Source: Vibrio sp. B1FLJ16 (GTDB lineage: Bacteria > Pseudomonadota > Gammaproteobacteria > Enterobacterales > Vibrionaceae). From it: DNA of 64,000 nucleotides. The position numbers were made by a program, and so were the translations under genes. The notes beneath the pieces are model-generated. The model was not told the DNA's origin. It searched no databases and saw only the letters and a program-made list of their open reading frames with translations. Of this stretch, positions 19,525 to 32,312 are shown piece after piece; within the stretch, counting starts at the first letter, position 1; each line of letters opens with the position of its first letter. The DNA lies in the NCBI RefSeq assembly GCF_905175385.1, contig NZ_HG992749.1, positions 1,798,001-1,862,000 of the forward strand, written 5' to 3'.

Positions 19525-20028
19525 ATGTCTTCTTCTTGCCCATGTGGTTCTACTCTGACTTATCAGCAATGCTGCGAAGATGCTCACAACGACCACGCCA
19601 ACGTAAAAACACCAGAACAACTCATGCGCTCACGCTACAGCGCTCATGTTTTAGGTTTGGTTGATTTTGTTGTTGCCACTTACCACCCAAGTTGCAATGC
19701 AGAAGAACAACGTGAAGGTATTGCACAATCTATTGATAGCGACTGGTGCAAACTCGAAGTAATAAAGGCCGAACCAGGCTGTAGCGAAAATGAAGGTTTT
19801 GTAGAGTTTAACGCTTACTTCAATGAAGACGGTAAACGATACTGTCTCACTGAACGCTCACGCTTTGTTAAAGAAAATGGTCTTTGGTACTACATTGACG
19901 GTACATTTCCAGAAGAAGAAACGGAGCAAGATCCTCGCCTCAGCCAGCCAGTGAACGCTCTTAAAGTCGGCCGTAACGATCCGTGTATATGCGGCAGCGG
20001 TAAGAAATTTAAGAAGTGTTGTGGGTAA
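19525..20028 (+). CDS. ychJ: YchJ family protein with two SEC-C zinc motifs
   Basis: The 167-aa protein has a SEC-C-like zinc motif at each end: [13 protein letters not shown] at about 4-16 and [14 protein letters not shown] at about 153-166. Between them is the YchJ-type NTF2-like domain ([18 protein letters not shown], then WCKLEV). The function is not established. The ATG at 19525 has no clear ribosome site (GATTTCTTTTT precedes it), yet the Cys motif starts right after it. It converges on hisIE, and the junction carries palindromic repeats. Confidence 0.93.
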   Translation: MSSSCPCGSTLTYQQCCEDAHNDHANVKTPEQLMRSRYSAHVLGLVDFVVATYHPSCNAEEQREGIAQSIDSDWCKLEVIKAEPGCSENEGFVEFNAYFNEDGKRYCLTERSRFVKENGLWYYIDGTFPEEETEQDPRLSQPVNALKVGRNDPCICGSGKKFKKCCG

Positions 20029-20050
20029 AAGAAGGTCCTAGATGTTAGGT

Positions 20051-20266
20051 TCTAGGATCCTAGAGGAGTTTATTGGTAGTTCAGTAATAAACGCAAGGTT
20101 AAGTGGGTAGCGGCATGATATTACGGATTATTGTTCAATATAATATCAAATACGTCTGTACTCTGTAATCAGTATTCCAAAACAACAAGAACAAAAATCG
20201 CTAGTTGGCACATAAACTTCAGCGCTCTCCCTTAGAAACCTAGGATCCTAAAACCTAGGATCCTAG
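20051..20266. repeat. Palindromic CTAGGATCCTAG repeats flanking the ychJ-hisIE junction
   Basis: Three copies of a self-complementary unit: TCTAGGATCCTAGA at 20051-20064, CCTAGGATCCTA at 20239-20250 and CCTAGGATCCTAG at 20254-20266. A related GGTCCTAGATGTTAGG lies at 20034-20049. CTAG is normally rare in enteric and Vibrio DNA, so three dense copies are notable. Between them (about 170 bp) I see nothing gene-like. They could act as convergent terminators, since one lies after each stop codon. Confidence 0.7.
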
Positions 20267-20280
20267 TTCCTTTCTTTTTC

Positions 20281-20912
20281 CTACTTATGGCGTTCTTTCA
20301 GCTTGTTTACGACATCATTCATCGACAAGCCCTGATCCTGAAGCAACACCAGCAAGTGATAAACTAAATCAGCGGATTCACACACTAGTTCCGCCTTATC
20401 ACCCGACGTTGCCGCAAGCGCGACTTCAACACCTTCTTCGCCCACTTTCTGCGAAATACGCTTCGTGCCACGGGCATAAAGACTCGCGGTATACGAGGAT
20501 TCAGGGTCGGAGTTCTTGCGGGCAGCCAGTAACTGCTCAAGTTGATGAAGCCACACCATCTGAGACTCTTCCTGTGGATCACCGTCCCAGCATGTTGTGG
20601 TACCTGTGTGGCACGTAGGACCAATCGGATTAACTTTCACAAGCAAAGTATCATCGTCACAATCCAGTGAGATATTCACCAACTGAAGAACGTTACCTGA
20701 GGTTTCTCCTTTGGTCCACAAACGTTCTTTAGTACGGGAGAAAAACGTTACCTGACCTGTTTCACCTGTTTTAGCTAGCGCGTCCTGATTCATGTAACCC
20801 ATCATCAGCACTTGGCTGGACTGGAAGTCCTGGACAATAGCAGGTACCAGACCATCCACCTTCTCCCAGTTGATTCGCTCTTGTAGCGAACTTACTTCGG
20901 CGGCTGTAAAAC

Positions 20913-20916
<4 letters not shown>
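20281..20916 (-). CDS. hisIE: Bifunctional phosphoribosyl-AMP cyclohydrolase / phosphoribosyl-ATP pyrophosphatase
   Basis: The 211-aa protein is a fusion. The HisI half (1-115) has [16 protein letters not shown] and CHTGTTTCW with the metal-binding Asp and Cys residues. The HisE half (about 118-211) has [20 protein letters not shown] and EGVEVALAA. It carries out steps 2 and 3 of histidine synthesis. It is the last gene of the operon and overlaps hisF by 4 bp (ATGA). Confidence 0.98.
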
Positions 20917-23033
<2,117 letters not shown>

Positions 23034-23068
23034 TGTACTCATCTCCTAACTTTACTCTGAGGCATACC

Positions 23069-24142
23069 TTAGAGAACGCCCTTACTACTTGGCAGCTCAT
23101 TACCTTCTACTTTGATCGCCTGACGAAGAGTGCGACCAAACGCTTTAAACAAGCTCTCGATGATGTGGTGATCGTTATCACCCGCAGAAGAAAGGTGTAG
23201 CGTACATGCCAGAGTATCCGTTAGAGAGCGGAAGAAGTGCACAACCATCTCCGTAGATAAATCACCTACCTGATCGCGGCCAAATTCAGCATCGAACTTG
23301 AGGTATGGACGACCGGATAAATCCAACGCGCATTGCGCCAGACATTCATCCATCGGAAGGCTGAAACCGAATCGACCTATACCACGTTTATCACCTAATG
23401 CTTCTTTCAATGCCTGACCAAGGGCCAGTGCTGTATCTTCGATTGTGTGGTGATCATCGATGTGAAGATCGCCTTCGACCTTACACACAAGCTGAAAGCC
23501 ACCGTGAGTCGCTATCTGATCAAGCATATGGTCAAAGAACCCCAAACCAGTTGAGATCTCATTGCCACCTTGTTCATCAAGGTTGACTGCCACTTTAATA
23601 TCAGTTTCTTTAGTCGTGCGTGTAACTTCGGCAACACGAGCTTTCACAGTCAGATCTTTAAGGATTTGCTTCCAGCCCATGGTTTCAGGGTTGTATTGAA
23701 TACCGCGAATCGCCATATTTTCAGCAAGTTGTAGGTCCGTTGCTCGGTCACCAATCACTACCGAGTTTTGGAAATCTACTTTGCCACCCTGAAGGTATTC
23801 TTTCACCATGCCAAGCTTAGGCTTACGACAAGAACAGTTATCTTCATCAAAGTGAGGACAAATCAGTACGTCATCAAACTTTACGCCTTGAGATTCGAAA
23901 ATCTCCATCATCATATTGTGTGGCGCATCAAAGTCTTCTTGTGGGTAGCTGTCTGTACCTAAACCATCCTGGTTGGTCACCATCACTAAACAGTAACCAG
24001 CATCCTGAAGAGCTAACAGGCTCGGGATCACGTATGGCTCGAGTTGCAGCTTGTCTAAGCGATCTACTTGAAAATCAATCGGCGGCTCAACAATCAATGT
24101 GCCATCACGGTCGATAAAAAGGATTTTTTGTTGTTTACTCAC
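23069..24142 (-). CDS. hisB: Bifunctional histidinol-phosphatase / imidazoleglycerol-phosphate dehydratase
   Basis: The 357-aa protein is the enterobacterial-type fusion. The N-terminal HAD phosphatase (about 1-165) has [13 protein letters not shown] with the nucleophile Asp, and a zinc loop [15 protein letters not shown]. The C-terminal dehydratase (about 168-357) has [25 protein letters not shown] and DNDHHIIES, which coordinate two manganese ions. These are steps 6 and 8 of the pathway. Confidence 0.98.
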   Translation of the reverse strand: MSKQQKILFIDRDGTLIVEPPIDFQVDRLDKLQLEPYVIPSLLALQDAGYCLVMVTNQDGLGTDSYPQEDFDAPHNMMMEIFESQGVKFDDVLICPHFDEDNCSCRKPKLGMVKEYLQGGKVDFQNSVVIGDRATDLQLAENMAIRGIQYNPETMGWKQILKDLTVKARVAEVTRTTKETDIKVAVNLDEQGGNEISTGLGFFDHMLDQIATHGGFQLVCKVEGDLHIDDHHTIEDTALALGQALKEALGDKRGIGRFGFSLPMDECLAQCALDLSGRPYLKFDAEFGRDQVGDLSTEMVVHFFRSLTDTLACTLHLSSAGDNDHHIIESLFKAFGRTLRQAIKVEGNELPSSKGVL

Positions 24143-24199
24143 TGGAACATCCTTATTGCTAATCTTCGTTGGCCCCCACTCAAGAATGGAAGCTTGGTA

Positions 24200-25290
<1,091 letters not shown>

Positions 25291-26583
25291 TTACTTCGCT
25301 GCCAGTTTTTCTACACGTATCGTCACTGCACGTTTGTGTGCATCCAAACCTTCCGCTTCTGCCATCGTAACAACTGTTGGAGCCAGATTCTTAAGCCCTT
25401 CTTCAGACAGTTCCTGTACCGTCATACGCTTGGAGAAGTCCGCTAAACCCAAGCTGGAATAGGTACGCGTGTAACCATACGTCGGAAGTACGTGGTTAGT
25501 ACCTGACGCATAATCACCCGCAGACTCAGGTGACCAGTCGCCCAAGAATATAGAGCCTGCATTATCAAGAAGTGGTAGCAACTCACGCGGATTTTTAGTC
25601 TGTACAATTAAGTGTTCAGGGCCGTAAAAGTTCGAGATAGACACAGCTTGAGTTAAGGACTCGGCAATAATAATTAAACTTGAACCTAGTGCTTTTTCAG
25701 CAATATCGGCACGCGACAATTGCTTCAATTGGCGTTGAACCGCATCTGTCACTTGATCAGCAATGATCGGTGAAGGAGTAACCAATACCACTTGTGAATC
25801 TGGACCGTGCTCTGCCTGGCTAAGTAAATCAGCCGCAATAAAGTCAGGGTCAGCGGTTTCATCAGCAAGTACCAGTACCTCAGAAGGACCTGCAGGCATA
25901 TCAATTGCTGCACCACGGAAATCATTACTTACCTGACGTTTTGCCTCAGTGACATAGGCGTTACCCGGACCAAAGATTTTATCGACTTTAGCCACTGTTT
26001 TTGTTCCGTAAGCCATCGCAGCAACAGCTTGACCGCCGCCAACGTTATATACCTCATCGATACCGCAAAGTTTCGCTACGTAGAGGATTTCGTCAGCGAT
26101 AGGTGGCGGAGAGCACAAGACTACTTTACGACAACCAGCAATTTTGGCAGGTACACCAAGCATCAGCACTGTCGATGGCAGTGGTGCACTACCACCAGGA
26201 ATATATAAACCCACTTTTTGAATTGGACGGGTAACTTGCTCACACATGACACCAGGCTGTGTCTCTACCTTGATAGGCTGAGGCTTTTGCGCTTTGTGAA
26301 ATTTGGAGATGTTTGCATAAGCTTGGTTTAGAGCTCCTTTCATCTGCTCTGATAGACGTTCTGATGCAGCATCAATCTCTTTAGCTGAAACGCGAATTGA
26401 ATCTGGTTTTACCCGGTCAAATTTCTCTGTCAGCTCTAAAAGTGCAGCATCACCTTCGTTACGAACTTTCGCAATTACTTCTGCGACCGCAGCAGTAATA
26501 TTTGCACCTTCTGTGATAGCCGGACGTTCCAAAATTGAATCTTGCTGATTTTCACTTAACGATTGCCAAACGACTGTTCTCAT
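25291..26583 (-). CDS. hisD: Histidinol dehydrogenase
   Basis: The 430-aa zinc enzyme oxidises histidinol to histidine in two NAD-dependent steps. The signature region is visible as [20 protein letters not shown] and the zinc/catalytic stretch [10 protein letters not shown] at about 255-264, with [11 protein letters not shown] later. The start ATG at 26583 lies 5 bp after the hisG stop, which indicates coupling. Confidence 0.98.
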   Translation of the reverse strand: MRTVVWQSLSENQQDSILERPAITEGANITAAVAEVIAKVRNEGDAALLELTEKFDRVKPDSIRVSAKEIDAASERLSEQMKGALNQAYANISKFHKAQKPQPIKVETQPGVMCEQVTRPIQKVGLYIPGGSAPLPSTVLMLGVPAKIAGCRKVVLCSPPPIADEILYVAKLCGIDEVYNVGGGQAVAAMAYGTKTVAKVDKIFGPGNAYVTEAKRQVSNDFRGAAIDMPAGPSEVLVLADETADPDFIAADLLSQAEHGPDSQVVLVTPSPIIADQVTDAVQRQLKQLSRADIAEKALGSSLIIIAESLTQAVSISNFYGPEHLIVQTKNPRELLPLLDNAGSIFLGDWSPESAGDYASGTNHVLPTYGYTRTYSSLGLADFSKRMTVQELSEEGLKNLAPTVVTMAEAEGLDAHKRAVTIRVEKLAAK

Positions 26584-26588
26584 TGTGC

Positions 26589-27485
26589 TTACTCCATCAT
26601 TTTATCAATTGGTAGCACTAGAATTGAGCTAGCACCAAGCTCTTTCAGCTGCTCCATTGTTTCCCAGAACAGATTCTCGGAACTTACTAAGTGAACAGCC
26701 ATTTTTGATTTGTCTGCTGAGAGTGGTAACACCGTTGGATCTTCTGCGCCTGGTAACAAGGCTTTAATTTGCTCAAGCTTGTCGGCTGGAGCATGCAGCA
26801 TGATGTACTTTGATTCTTTGGCTTGCTGTACGCCCTGCATACGCGTAAGCAGTTTATTAATCAGGGCCGTCTTATCCGCGTCGAATTCACCGGTACGTTG
26901 AATCAACGTTGCTTTTGATTTAAAGATGATTTCAGCTTCTTTTAGCCCGTTTGCTTCCAGCGTTGCACCGGTAGAAACTAAATCCGCAATCGCATCAGCC
27001 AGACCTGCTCGTGGAGCAACTTCAACCGAGCCTGTTAGCATACAGGTTGAGAAAGCTACGCCAGCTTGATCCATATACGCTTTAAGTAAGTGTGGGTAGG
27101 TTGTAGCAATACGCTTACCTGCTAAGTCTTGGGGACCGTTGTATTCTTCGTCTTTGTCGATGGCAATAGACAATCGACACCCGCCGAAATCAAGACGACG
27201 AAGCTGAACAAATTCCGATGGTTCTCCCTGCGCTTTGCGGTCTAAACGTACTTCTTCCAGTTCATTTTCACCGATAAAGCCAAGATCTACGACACCATCC
27301 ATAACCAGTCCTGGAATGTCGTCATCACGAACTAGCAACAAATCGATTGGCATATTTTCTGAATGAACCACAAGTCGCTCACCCATTAAATTAAATTTGA
27401 CACCACATTGTTTAAGTAGAGCCTGGCTCTCTTTGCTAAGGCGACCTTTTTTCTGAATTGCGATTCTTAAGCGTTGTGTTTGCAT
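26589..27485 (-). CDS. hisG: ATP phosphoribosyltransferase (long form)
   Basis: The 298-aa protein is the long HisG with a C-terminal ACT-like regulatory domain that senses histidine. Conserved parts are [13 protein letters not shown] at the N-terminus, [13 protein letters not shown] near 75-87, and the PRPP loop region [14 protein letters not shown] at about 175-188. It catalyses the first step of the pathway, with feedback inhibition by histidine. I start at ATG 27485; an earlier in-frame codon at 27503 has weaker support. It follows the attenuator. Confidence 0.97.
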   Translation of the reverse strand: MQTQRLRIAIQKKGRLSKESQALLKQCGVKFNLMGERLVVHSENMPIDLLLVRDDDIPGLVMDGVVDLGFIGENELEEVRLDRKAQGEPSEFVQLRRLDFGGCRLSIAIDKDEEYNGPQDLAGKRIATTYPHLLKAYMDQAGVAFSTCMLTGSVEVAPRAGLADAIADLVSTGATLEANGLKEAEIIFKSKATLIQRTGEFDADKTALINKLLTRMQGVQQAKESKYIMLHAPADKLEQIKALLPGAEDPTVLPLSADKSKMAVHLVSSENLFWETMEQLKELGASSILVLPIDKMME

Positions 27486-27540
27486 TGCTTTGTCCCTATC
27501 CAAGATATTGAAATCTAAATTATTTTAAAAGCCAAAAACG

Positions 27541-27577
27541 AAAAAACCCTCGGGAGATTGTTCTCTCCCGAGGGTTT
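27541..27577 (-). terminator. his operon attenuator (rho-independent terminator)
   Basis: On the minus strand, CCCTCGGGAGA and TCTCCCGAGGG form a perfect 11-bp stem around a 6-nt loop, followed by TTTTTT. Upstream GGGAG/CTCCC segments at about 27605-27647 can form competing hairpins. It sits between hisL and hisG. Confidence 0.95.
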
Positions 27578-27650
27578 TAAATCTGAATTTCTTTGATTTC
27601 AACCGCCGGGAGCTTCCTGCCTCCCGGGTATGCGCGCATCTCCCGAAAGA

Positions 27651-27683
27651 CTAGATTGGGTGATGATGGTGATGAATGTTCAT
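27651..27683 (-). CDS. hisL: his operon leader peptide
   Basis: A 10-codon frame, ATG at 27683, reads MNIHHHHHPI then TAG. The five consecutive His codons are followed by complementary hairpin segments and a terminator, the classical his attenuation layout. When charged tRNA-His is scarce, ribosome stalling here should favour the antiterminator and expression of hisGDCBHAF(IE). The leader is too short for usual gene calls. Confidence 0.95.
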   Translation of the reverse strand: MNIHHHHHPI

Positions 27684-28054
27684 TACAAAATTGCGCATAG
27701 TTATTTAAACTTATATCCGTTGAGTTGTTAACAACCACACTAACCAAGGATTCGATTTTTTTCAACCAAAAATTTATCTTTCTTTGTTCCATCAACCTAA
27801 ACCATTGATTTTGAACAATCATCATCCAAAATAATAAGTAAGCAATTAGGTAACTAACGTTTAATTTAGCTCATTAATCGTAAATCAAACTAATTACTAA
27901 GTTGTTAATAAGCATATTTTTAGACACATTTGCTATATGAAATCAATAAATGTCTCAATAAAGAGACAATCACTTCGCCTTCAGGCCACTCATTAAAAAC
28001 TATTATTTTAGCGGGTCTAAACTAAACCTAAATAACCAATAAAATTAGAATTAT

Positions 28055-29008
28055 ATGAAATGGCATACCAATAACGCGAACCGAGATGCGGGTGTCTGCG
28101 ATGCTGATATACATTCATTAATTGGAAACACCGAGTGTATTCAAAAACTCCGTAAGGTAATCAGGAAGTACGCCCAATGCGATGCCGAAGTACTCATCCA
28201 GGGTGAGACAGGTGTAGGCAAAGGCTTGTGTGCTCGCCTCATCCATCAATTTTCGACGAGAAGATTGAAACCTTTTATCGAAGTAAATTGTGGTGCGATA
28301 CCAAGTGGCCTAGTAGCGACAGAATTATTTGGGCATGAAAAAGGCGCATTTACCGGCGCCATTTCTGATCGCATCGGGTTTATTCAAAAAGCGGATAAAG
28401 GAACTCTGTTTTTGGATGAAATCGGAGATATGCCTCCTGAACTTCAAACTCACCTCTTACATTTTTTGGAAAGCAAAGAAATAAGCAAAGTCGGAGCAGC
28501 TAAAAAGATTAATGTAGACTGCCGTGTCATAGCGGCCAGTAACGTAAACTTACTAAGTGAAGTAGTACATGGTGACTTTCGGGAAGACTTGTTCTACAGA
28601 CTTAATATTTTACCCCTCTCTATACCGCCACTTAGAGAAAGAGGACTAGATATTCTTATGCTAGCGGAGCATTTCTTGAGAAACCTATCAGGCGGACCGT
28701 TAAATACTATGTCTCCAGAAGTAGAGGCGATACTTTTAAAACACCAATGGCCGGGAAATGTCCGTGAGTTGCGGAACGTAATTCAGCGCGCGATTGTTTT
28801 GTGTGAGGATCGTACGCTACTTGCTGAGAATTTGGGTCTTGAAAATATCGAAAGTACGTCTCCTTCTCCCCGTAAGCAAATTGACCTTAACTACCTCTTA
28901 CAAGCTATAGAAAGAAATAAGCATAATATGACGGCTACCGCCCGTAGCCTCGGCATATCCAGAACCACGTTGTATCGTTTGATCAAAAAACACAATTTGA
29001 GTGTTTAG
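28055..29008 (+). CDS. Sigma-54-dependent transcriptional activator without a receiver domain
   Basis: The 317-aa protein is almost only an AAA+ domain and a Fis-type helix-turn-helix. Walker A is GETGVGKG (50-57), the sigma-54 contact loop GAFTGA is at 97-102, Walker B LFLDEIGD is at about 118-125, and the arginine-finger region REDLFYRLN is present. The HTH at about 290-310 reads TARSLGISRTTLYRLIK. Only about 20 residues precede the AAA+ domain, so there is no sensory or phosphorylation module; activity must be set by expression or a partner protein. It is divergent from the his leader. The regulon is unknown. Confidence 0.93.
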   Translation: MKWHTNNANRDAGVCDADIHSLIGNTECIQKLRKVIRKYAQCDAEVLIQGETGVGKGLCARLIHQFSTRRLKPFIEVNCGAIPSGLVATELFGHEKGAFTGAISDRIGFIQKADKGTLFLDEIGDMPPELQTHLLHFLESKEISKVGAAKKINVDCRVIAASNVNLLSEVVHGDFREDLFYRLNILPLSIPPLRERGLDILMLAEHFLRNLSGGPLNTMSPEVEAILLKHQWPGNVRELRNVIQRAIVLCEDRTLLAENLGLENIESTSPSPRKQIDLNYLLQAIERNKHNMTATARSLGISRTTLYRLIKKHNLSV

Positions 29009-29263
29009 ATTTGTAAACCTGTAACGTGACATTGTGTAACAGCATTATCCAAACATTTCATTTACTTAAGCTCTGATCGCTTAAACAGTCCAACCTAAGT
29101 AACGACTGTAGTGATATCTTCCATGGATCTCGTATATTCAATGTCGACTTTTACGAGGTTGGATGACGCCATCATATTCACAACAACCTCTTTGGGCTAC
29201 ATCGTCAATGAGTAGCGCAAGTTGCTCACAAGCCAAGCGATATTTTAAACACTAAATCGCAAA

Positions 29264-29291
29264 AAAGCTCCGCTATTTCTAGCGGAGCTTT
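29264..29291. terminator. Bidirectional terminator
   Basis: AAAGCTCCGCTA, TTTC loop, TAGCGGAGCTTT: a 12-bp perfect stem between the convergent sigma-54 activator gene and the lysine transporter gene, with A-rich and T-rich flanks that serve both directions. Confidence 0.9.
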
Positions 29292-29316
29292 CTAATTTTT
29301 AGCTAACCTAAATTCA

Positions 29317-30918
29317 TTATACTTTTTGGTACGATGCCATTTTAGATTTAGACAACCACGACAAAACCGCACAAACAATAACAAACGTAATCGATGCCGC
29401 CATGAAAGAGAGAGCCACAGATGCTGTCATGCCTAAGCTGATAAAGCCTACACAAGATACAAGCGCGACTGACAATGCATAAGGTAACTGTGTAGCTACG
29501 TGATCAATATGATTACAACGTGCGCCAGTCGATGAAAGAATCGTAGTATCAGAAATTGGAGAACAGTGGTCACCAAACACCGCACCCGCTAACACCGCAC
29601 TTAGCATTGGTAGCATAAGAGCAATATCAGTTGCGCCTGCCATATCGCCTGCAATAGGTAACATGATACCGAAAGTACCCCAAGATGTGCCGGTCGAAAA
29701 TGCCATCAAGCCAGACAATAAGAACAGAATTACTGGAAGCCAGTGTGGGTTAATATTACCTTGTGCCAGTGTAGACAAGTAAGACCCTGTTTTCATGTCA
29801 CCGATAACAGAACCAATCGTCCATGCAAAAACAAGGATTAGAATCGCGCCAAACATTGATTTAGCACCAATCCAAAGCGTGCGGATAATCTCAGCCATTG
29901 GGATGCCTTGCTTAAGCACTGTATACAAGCCAACCGCTAAACCAAGTAAGCTACCGTAGATAAGAGAAGTACCGACATCTGTATTCTCAAATGCGCCTAG
30001 CAACGCGAACTCTTTACCGTCAGCAGCCAACGCCTGACCACCGGTGTAAAGCATAGAAGCGATGGTCGCGACGATGAGCGTTACGATAGGCAGCACTAGG
30101 TCAGAAACCCGGCCTTTATCGCTCTCACGGATATCAAGCTCTTCATTGATCTCATGTGCCTCGGGAGCATCATTCTCGGTATCTTTATCAAAGCCTCGGC
30201 CTTGAGATGCAGAAATTTCATGCTCACGCATCTTACCAATATCTAGCCCGAACCAAGCAACAGCAAAAACCATTAGTAAGGCAAATACCGCATAAAAGTT
30301 CATCGGAACCAAGCGAATATATGCCCCTAGAGCCGAGTACTCGGTAATACCATGCGAAACCAAAATCCCACCAATAATTGTAATGATATAAGCACCCCAG
30401 CTAGAAGCCGGCATAATCACACACATTGGTGCTGCTGTGGAATCCAGGATATACGCTAGTTTAGCTCGCGAGACATAAAAGCGATCCGTTACCGGACGTG
30501 AGATCGCGCCAACAGCAAGACTGTTAAAGTAATCGTCGACAAAAATGAACACACCTAAAAAGGCAGCAAGAAGTTTAGAGCCGCGCTTACTTTTTACTCG
30601 AGATTGAGCCCATTCAGCAAATGCACGAGTACCGCCAGATAGCGTTAACAAAGCCGTTGTCATCCCTAATAGAATAAGGAAGCCAACAATACTCATATTC
30701 CAAGTATTCAGACCACCATCTTCTATAAAAACAGAAGACACTTTTGAACTGACATAACTGGCGGAATCAACGATAGACCAGTCGTTGAGTAGAATCGCAC
30801 CCAGTACGACACCTACGCCCAGGGAAATTAATACTTTTCGAGTCAAAATCGCCAGTGTCAATGCGACAAGCGGCGGTAATAACGAAACAGGGTCACTAGA
30901 GAAATCTATTAAATTCAT
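29317..30918 (-). CDS. NhaC-family transporter under a lysine riboswitch (LysW-like lysine transporter)
   Basis: The 533-aa integral membrane protein has about 12 hydrophobic segments and the NhaC-family pattern FVDDYFNSLAVGAISRP at about 128-144 and FGDHCSPISDTTILSS at about 445-460. On sequence alone it would be called a Na+/H+ antiporter. Its 5' region carries a lysine riboswitch, and LysW, an NhaC-type candidate lysine transporter, is known from comparative work on that riboswitch. I therefore infer lysine import regulated by lysine. Start ATG at 30918 is taken; a TTG 9 nt earlier is also in frame. Confidence 0.88.
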   Translation of the reverse strand: MNLIDFSSDPVSLLPPLVALTLAILTRKVLISLGVGVVLGAILLNDWSIVDSASYVSSKVSSVFIEDGGLNTWNMSIVGFLILLGMTTALLTLSGGTRAFAEWAQSRVKSKRGSKLLAAFLGVFIFVDDYFNSLAVGAISRPVTDRFYVSRAKLAYILDSTAAPMCVIMPASSWGAYIITIIGGILVSHGITEYSALGAYIRLVPMNFYAVFALLMVFAVAWFGLDIGKMREHEISASQGRGFDKDTENDAPEAHEINEELDIRESDKGRVSDLVLPIVTLIVATIASMLYTGGQALAADGKEFALLGAFENTDVGTSLIYGSLLGLAVGLYTVLKQGIPMAEIIRTLWIGAKSMFGAILILVFAWTIGSVIGDMKTGSYLSTLAQGNINPHWLPVILFLLSGLMAFSTGTSWGTFGIMLPIAGDMAGATDIALMLPMLSAVLAGAVFGDHCSPISDTTILSSTGARCNHIDHVATQLPYALSVALVSCVGFISLGMTASVALSFMAASITFVIVCAVLSWLSKSKMASYQKV

Positions 30919-31057
30919 GATCTTCAAAAACCAAAGTTTGGCTAGAGATCTACTGCAGACAAGTCATGCTATTTTAAAGCACGCTCATGTTGAACTTAGC
31001 GACAGGGAAGCGAACACTCCACCCAACCCTACAGTAGCGCTCCATAGTTTAATGTAA

Positions 31058-31208
31058 ATATACTATGGCAGTGTTGTTCCTTTCGAATACAACCCCAGCA
31101 AGTAACTTTGATGGATTACTTACTTCGGCAATCTTCGCCTTCCACTATTATTCATTGGCATCACCCCAATAATAGCTACTCTTCGAGACTGCACCTCTAC
31201 GGCAATAA
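31058..31208 (-). promoter_or_regulatory. Lysine riboswitch (L box)
   Basis: On the minus strand the conserved L-box segments appear in order: GTAGAGGTGC, AAGAGTAG, GGGGTGATGCC, GGCGAAG, TTGCCGAAGT, TTGCTGGGG and ACACTGCC. The helix pairs AGTAAGTAA... with TTACTTGCT, and TTGT with ACAA, are also visible. Just downstream, ACTATGG at 31042-31048 can pair with CCATAGT at 31062-31068 in the 3' part of the aptamer, a plausible expression switch. The aptamer ends about 140 nt before the transporter start. Confidence 0.9.
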
Positions 31209-31781
31209 CAAACAATCGACCACTAAATAAACAATTTAGCAACAATATATCTGCAATATTGCATCAGGTGACGTTATTGTACTCATGATGAGGACCAATG
31301 CAACACATCAAACTAAAATAAATCTATAACAAACGCTTAAATTCAGTAACCTTAAGTGATTATTGTGCAACTAGCATCATTTCAATTGAATCTATTATGA
31401 AACCTCTTTGCCATTAACAAATGTCATAATTCACTTTGATTTGATAAATAAGGTTAATGAGAAGTGGAAAACTTCGATTACTTTGCTATTACACGATGGA
31501 GAAAGCGCGATTTAGATTTATTAACAAAAATTATCAATAGTAATGAACACGCGATAATGCGACAGAACTTGAATTTTCATCTCATTAAGTAATATTTACT
31601 AATTAATAATATTACTTATCTAGAAAAACTCGCAAAAATTAAACAAAAACTCAATTTAGTATTTGCACATAACCAAAAGATAAAGTTAAATATAAGGACT
31701 TACTATTTATTTGTAGAATGGCATTATTCGGTCGTAGCGATAAAAAGTGCCAAACACATTAATCTATTAATAGGAATCGTT
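31209..31781. other. AT-rich region between the lysine riboswitch and hns
   Basis: About 570 bp with no supportable gene. It must hold the promoter of the riboswitch transcript (minus strand) and the hns promoter (plus strand). It is strongly AT-rich with many A and T tracts, as expected for DNA that H-NS itself binds, so autoregulation is plausible (inference). Confidence 0.5.
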
Positions 31782-32189
31782 ATGTCAGAGCTGACTAAAA
31801 CACTTCTAAATATCCGTAGCCTTCGTGCATTTTCTCGTGAGCTGACTCTAGAACAATTGGAAGAAGCTCTAGATAAACTGACTACTGTTGTAGCAGAACG
31901 CATCGAAGCGGAAGAAGCAGAACGCGCAGCGCAAGCTGAGCAAGAAGCTAAACTAGCTGAAATTGCAGATAAAATTGCTCAAGACGGCATCGACGTTGAA
32001 GCACTTATTAGTGCACTTTCTGGCGAAACTAAGTCTAAAGCCAAGTCTAAGCGTGCTCCTCGCCCTGCAAAATACAAGTACACTGACACTAATGGCCAAG
32101 AAAAAACTTGGACAGGTCAAGGTCGTACACCTTCTGCAATCCAAGAGCAGCTTGATGCTGGTAAATCGCTGGACGATTTCCTAATCTAA
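31782..32189 (+). CDS. hns: H-NS family nucleoid-structuring protein
   Basis: The 135-aa protein has an N-terminal coiled-coil oligomerisation region (1-65, repeats of EEAERAAQAEQEAKLAE) and a C-terminal DNA-binding domain with the AT-hook-like loop TWTGQGRTP at 109-117. Length and layout match H-NS/VicH of Vibrio. It silences AT-rich and horizontally acquired DNA. AGGAATCG lies just upstream of the ATG. It is monocistronic, ending in a strong terminator. Confidence 0.97.
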   Translation: MSELTKTLLNIRSLRAFSRELTLEQLEEALDKLTTVVAERIEAEEAERAAQAEQEAKLAEIADKIAQDGIDVEALISALSGETKSKAKSKRAPRPAKYKYTDTNGQEKTWTGQGRTPSAIQEQLDAGKSLDDFLI

Positions 32190-32203
32190 AATTGCTTTTT
32201 ATA

Positions 32204-32234
32204 AAAAAGGCTCCTCAGGGAGCCTTTTTTTTTT
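32204..32234 (+). terminator. hns terminator
   Basis: GGCTCC, TCAG loop, GGAGCC, flanked by six A and ten T, starting 14 nt after the hns stop. Confidence 0.95.
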
Positions 32235-32312
32235 GTAACAACAAATAAATATGGCGCATATCCTAACGCGCCATATTTACATTCATGAACAAACTGTTAA
32301 TTCATAAATAAA

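Noticed and set aside
27577..27825. 82-aa reading frame on the minus strand upstream of hisG
   Set aside because: It overlaps the his leader peptide in another frame and runs through the attenuator hairpins; the sequence is not protein-like.
30785..31057. 90-aa plus-strand frame
   Set aside because: Antisense to the transporter N-terminus and its leader; no independent support.
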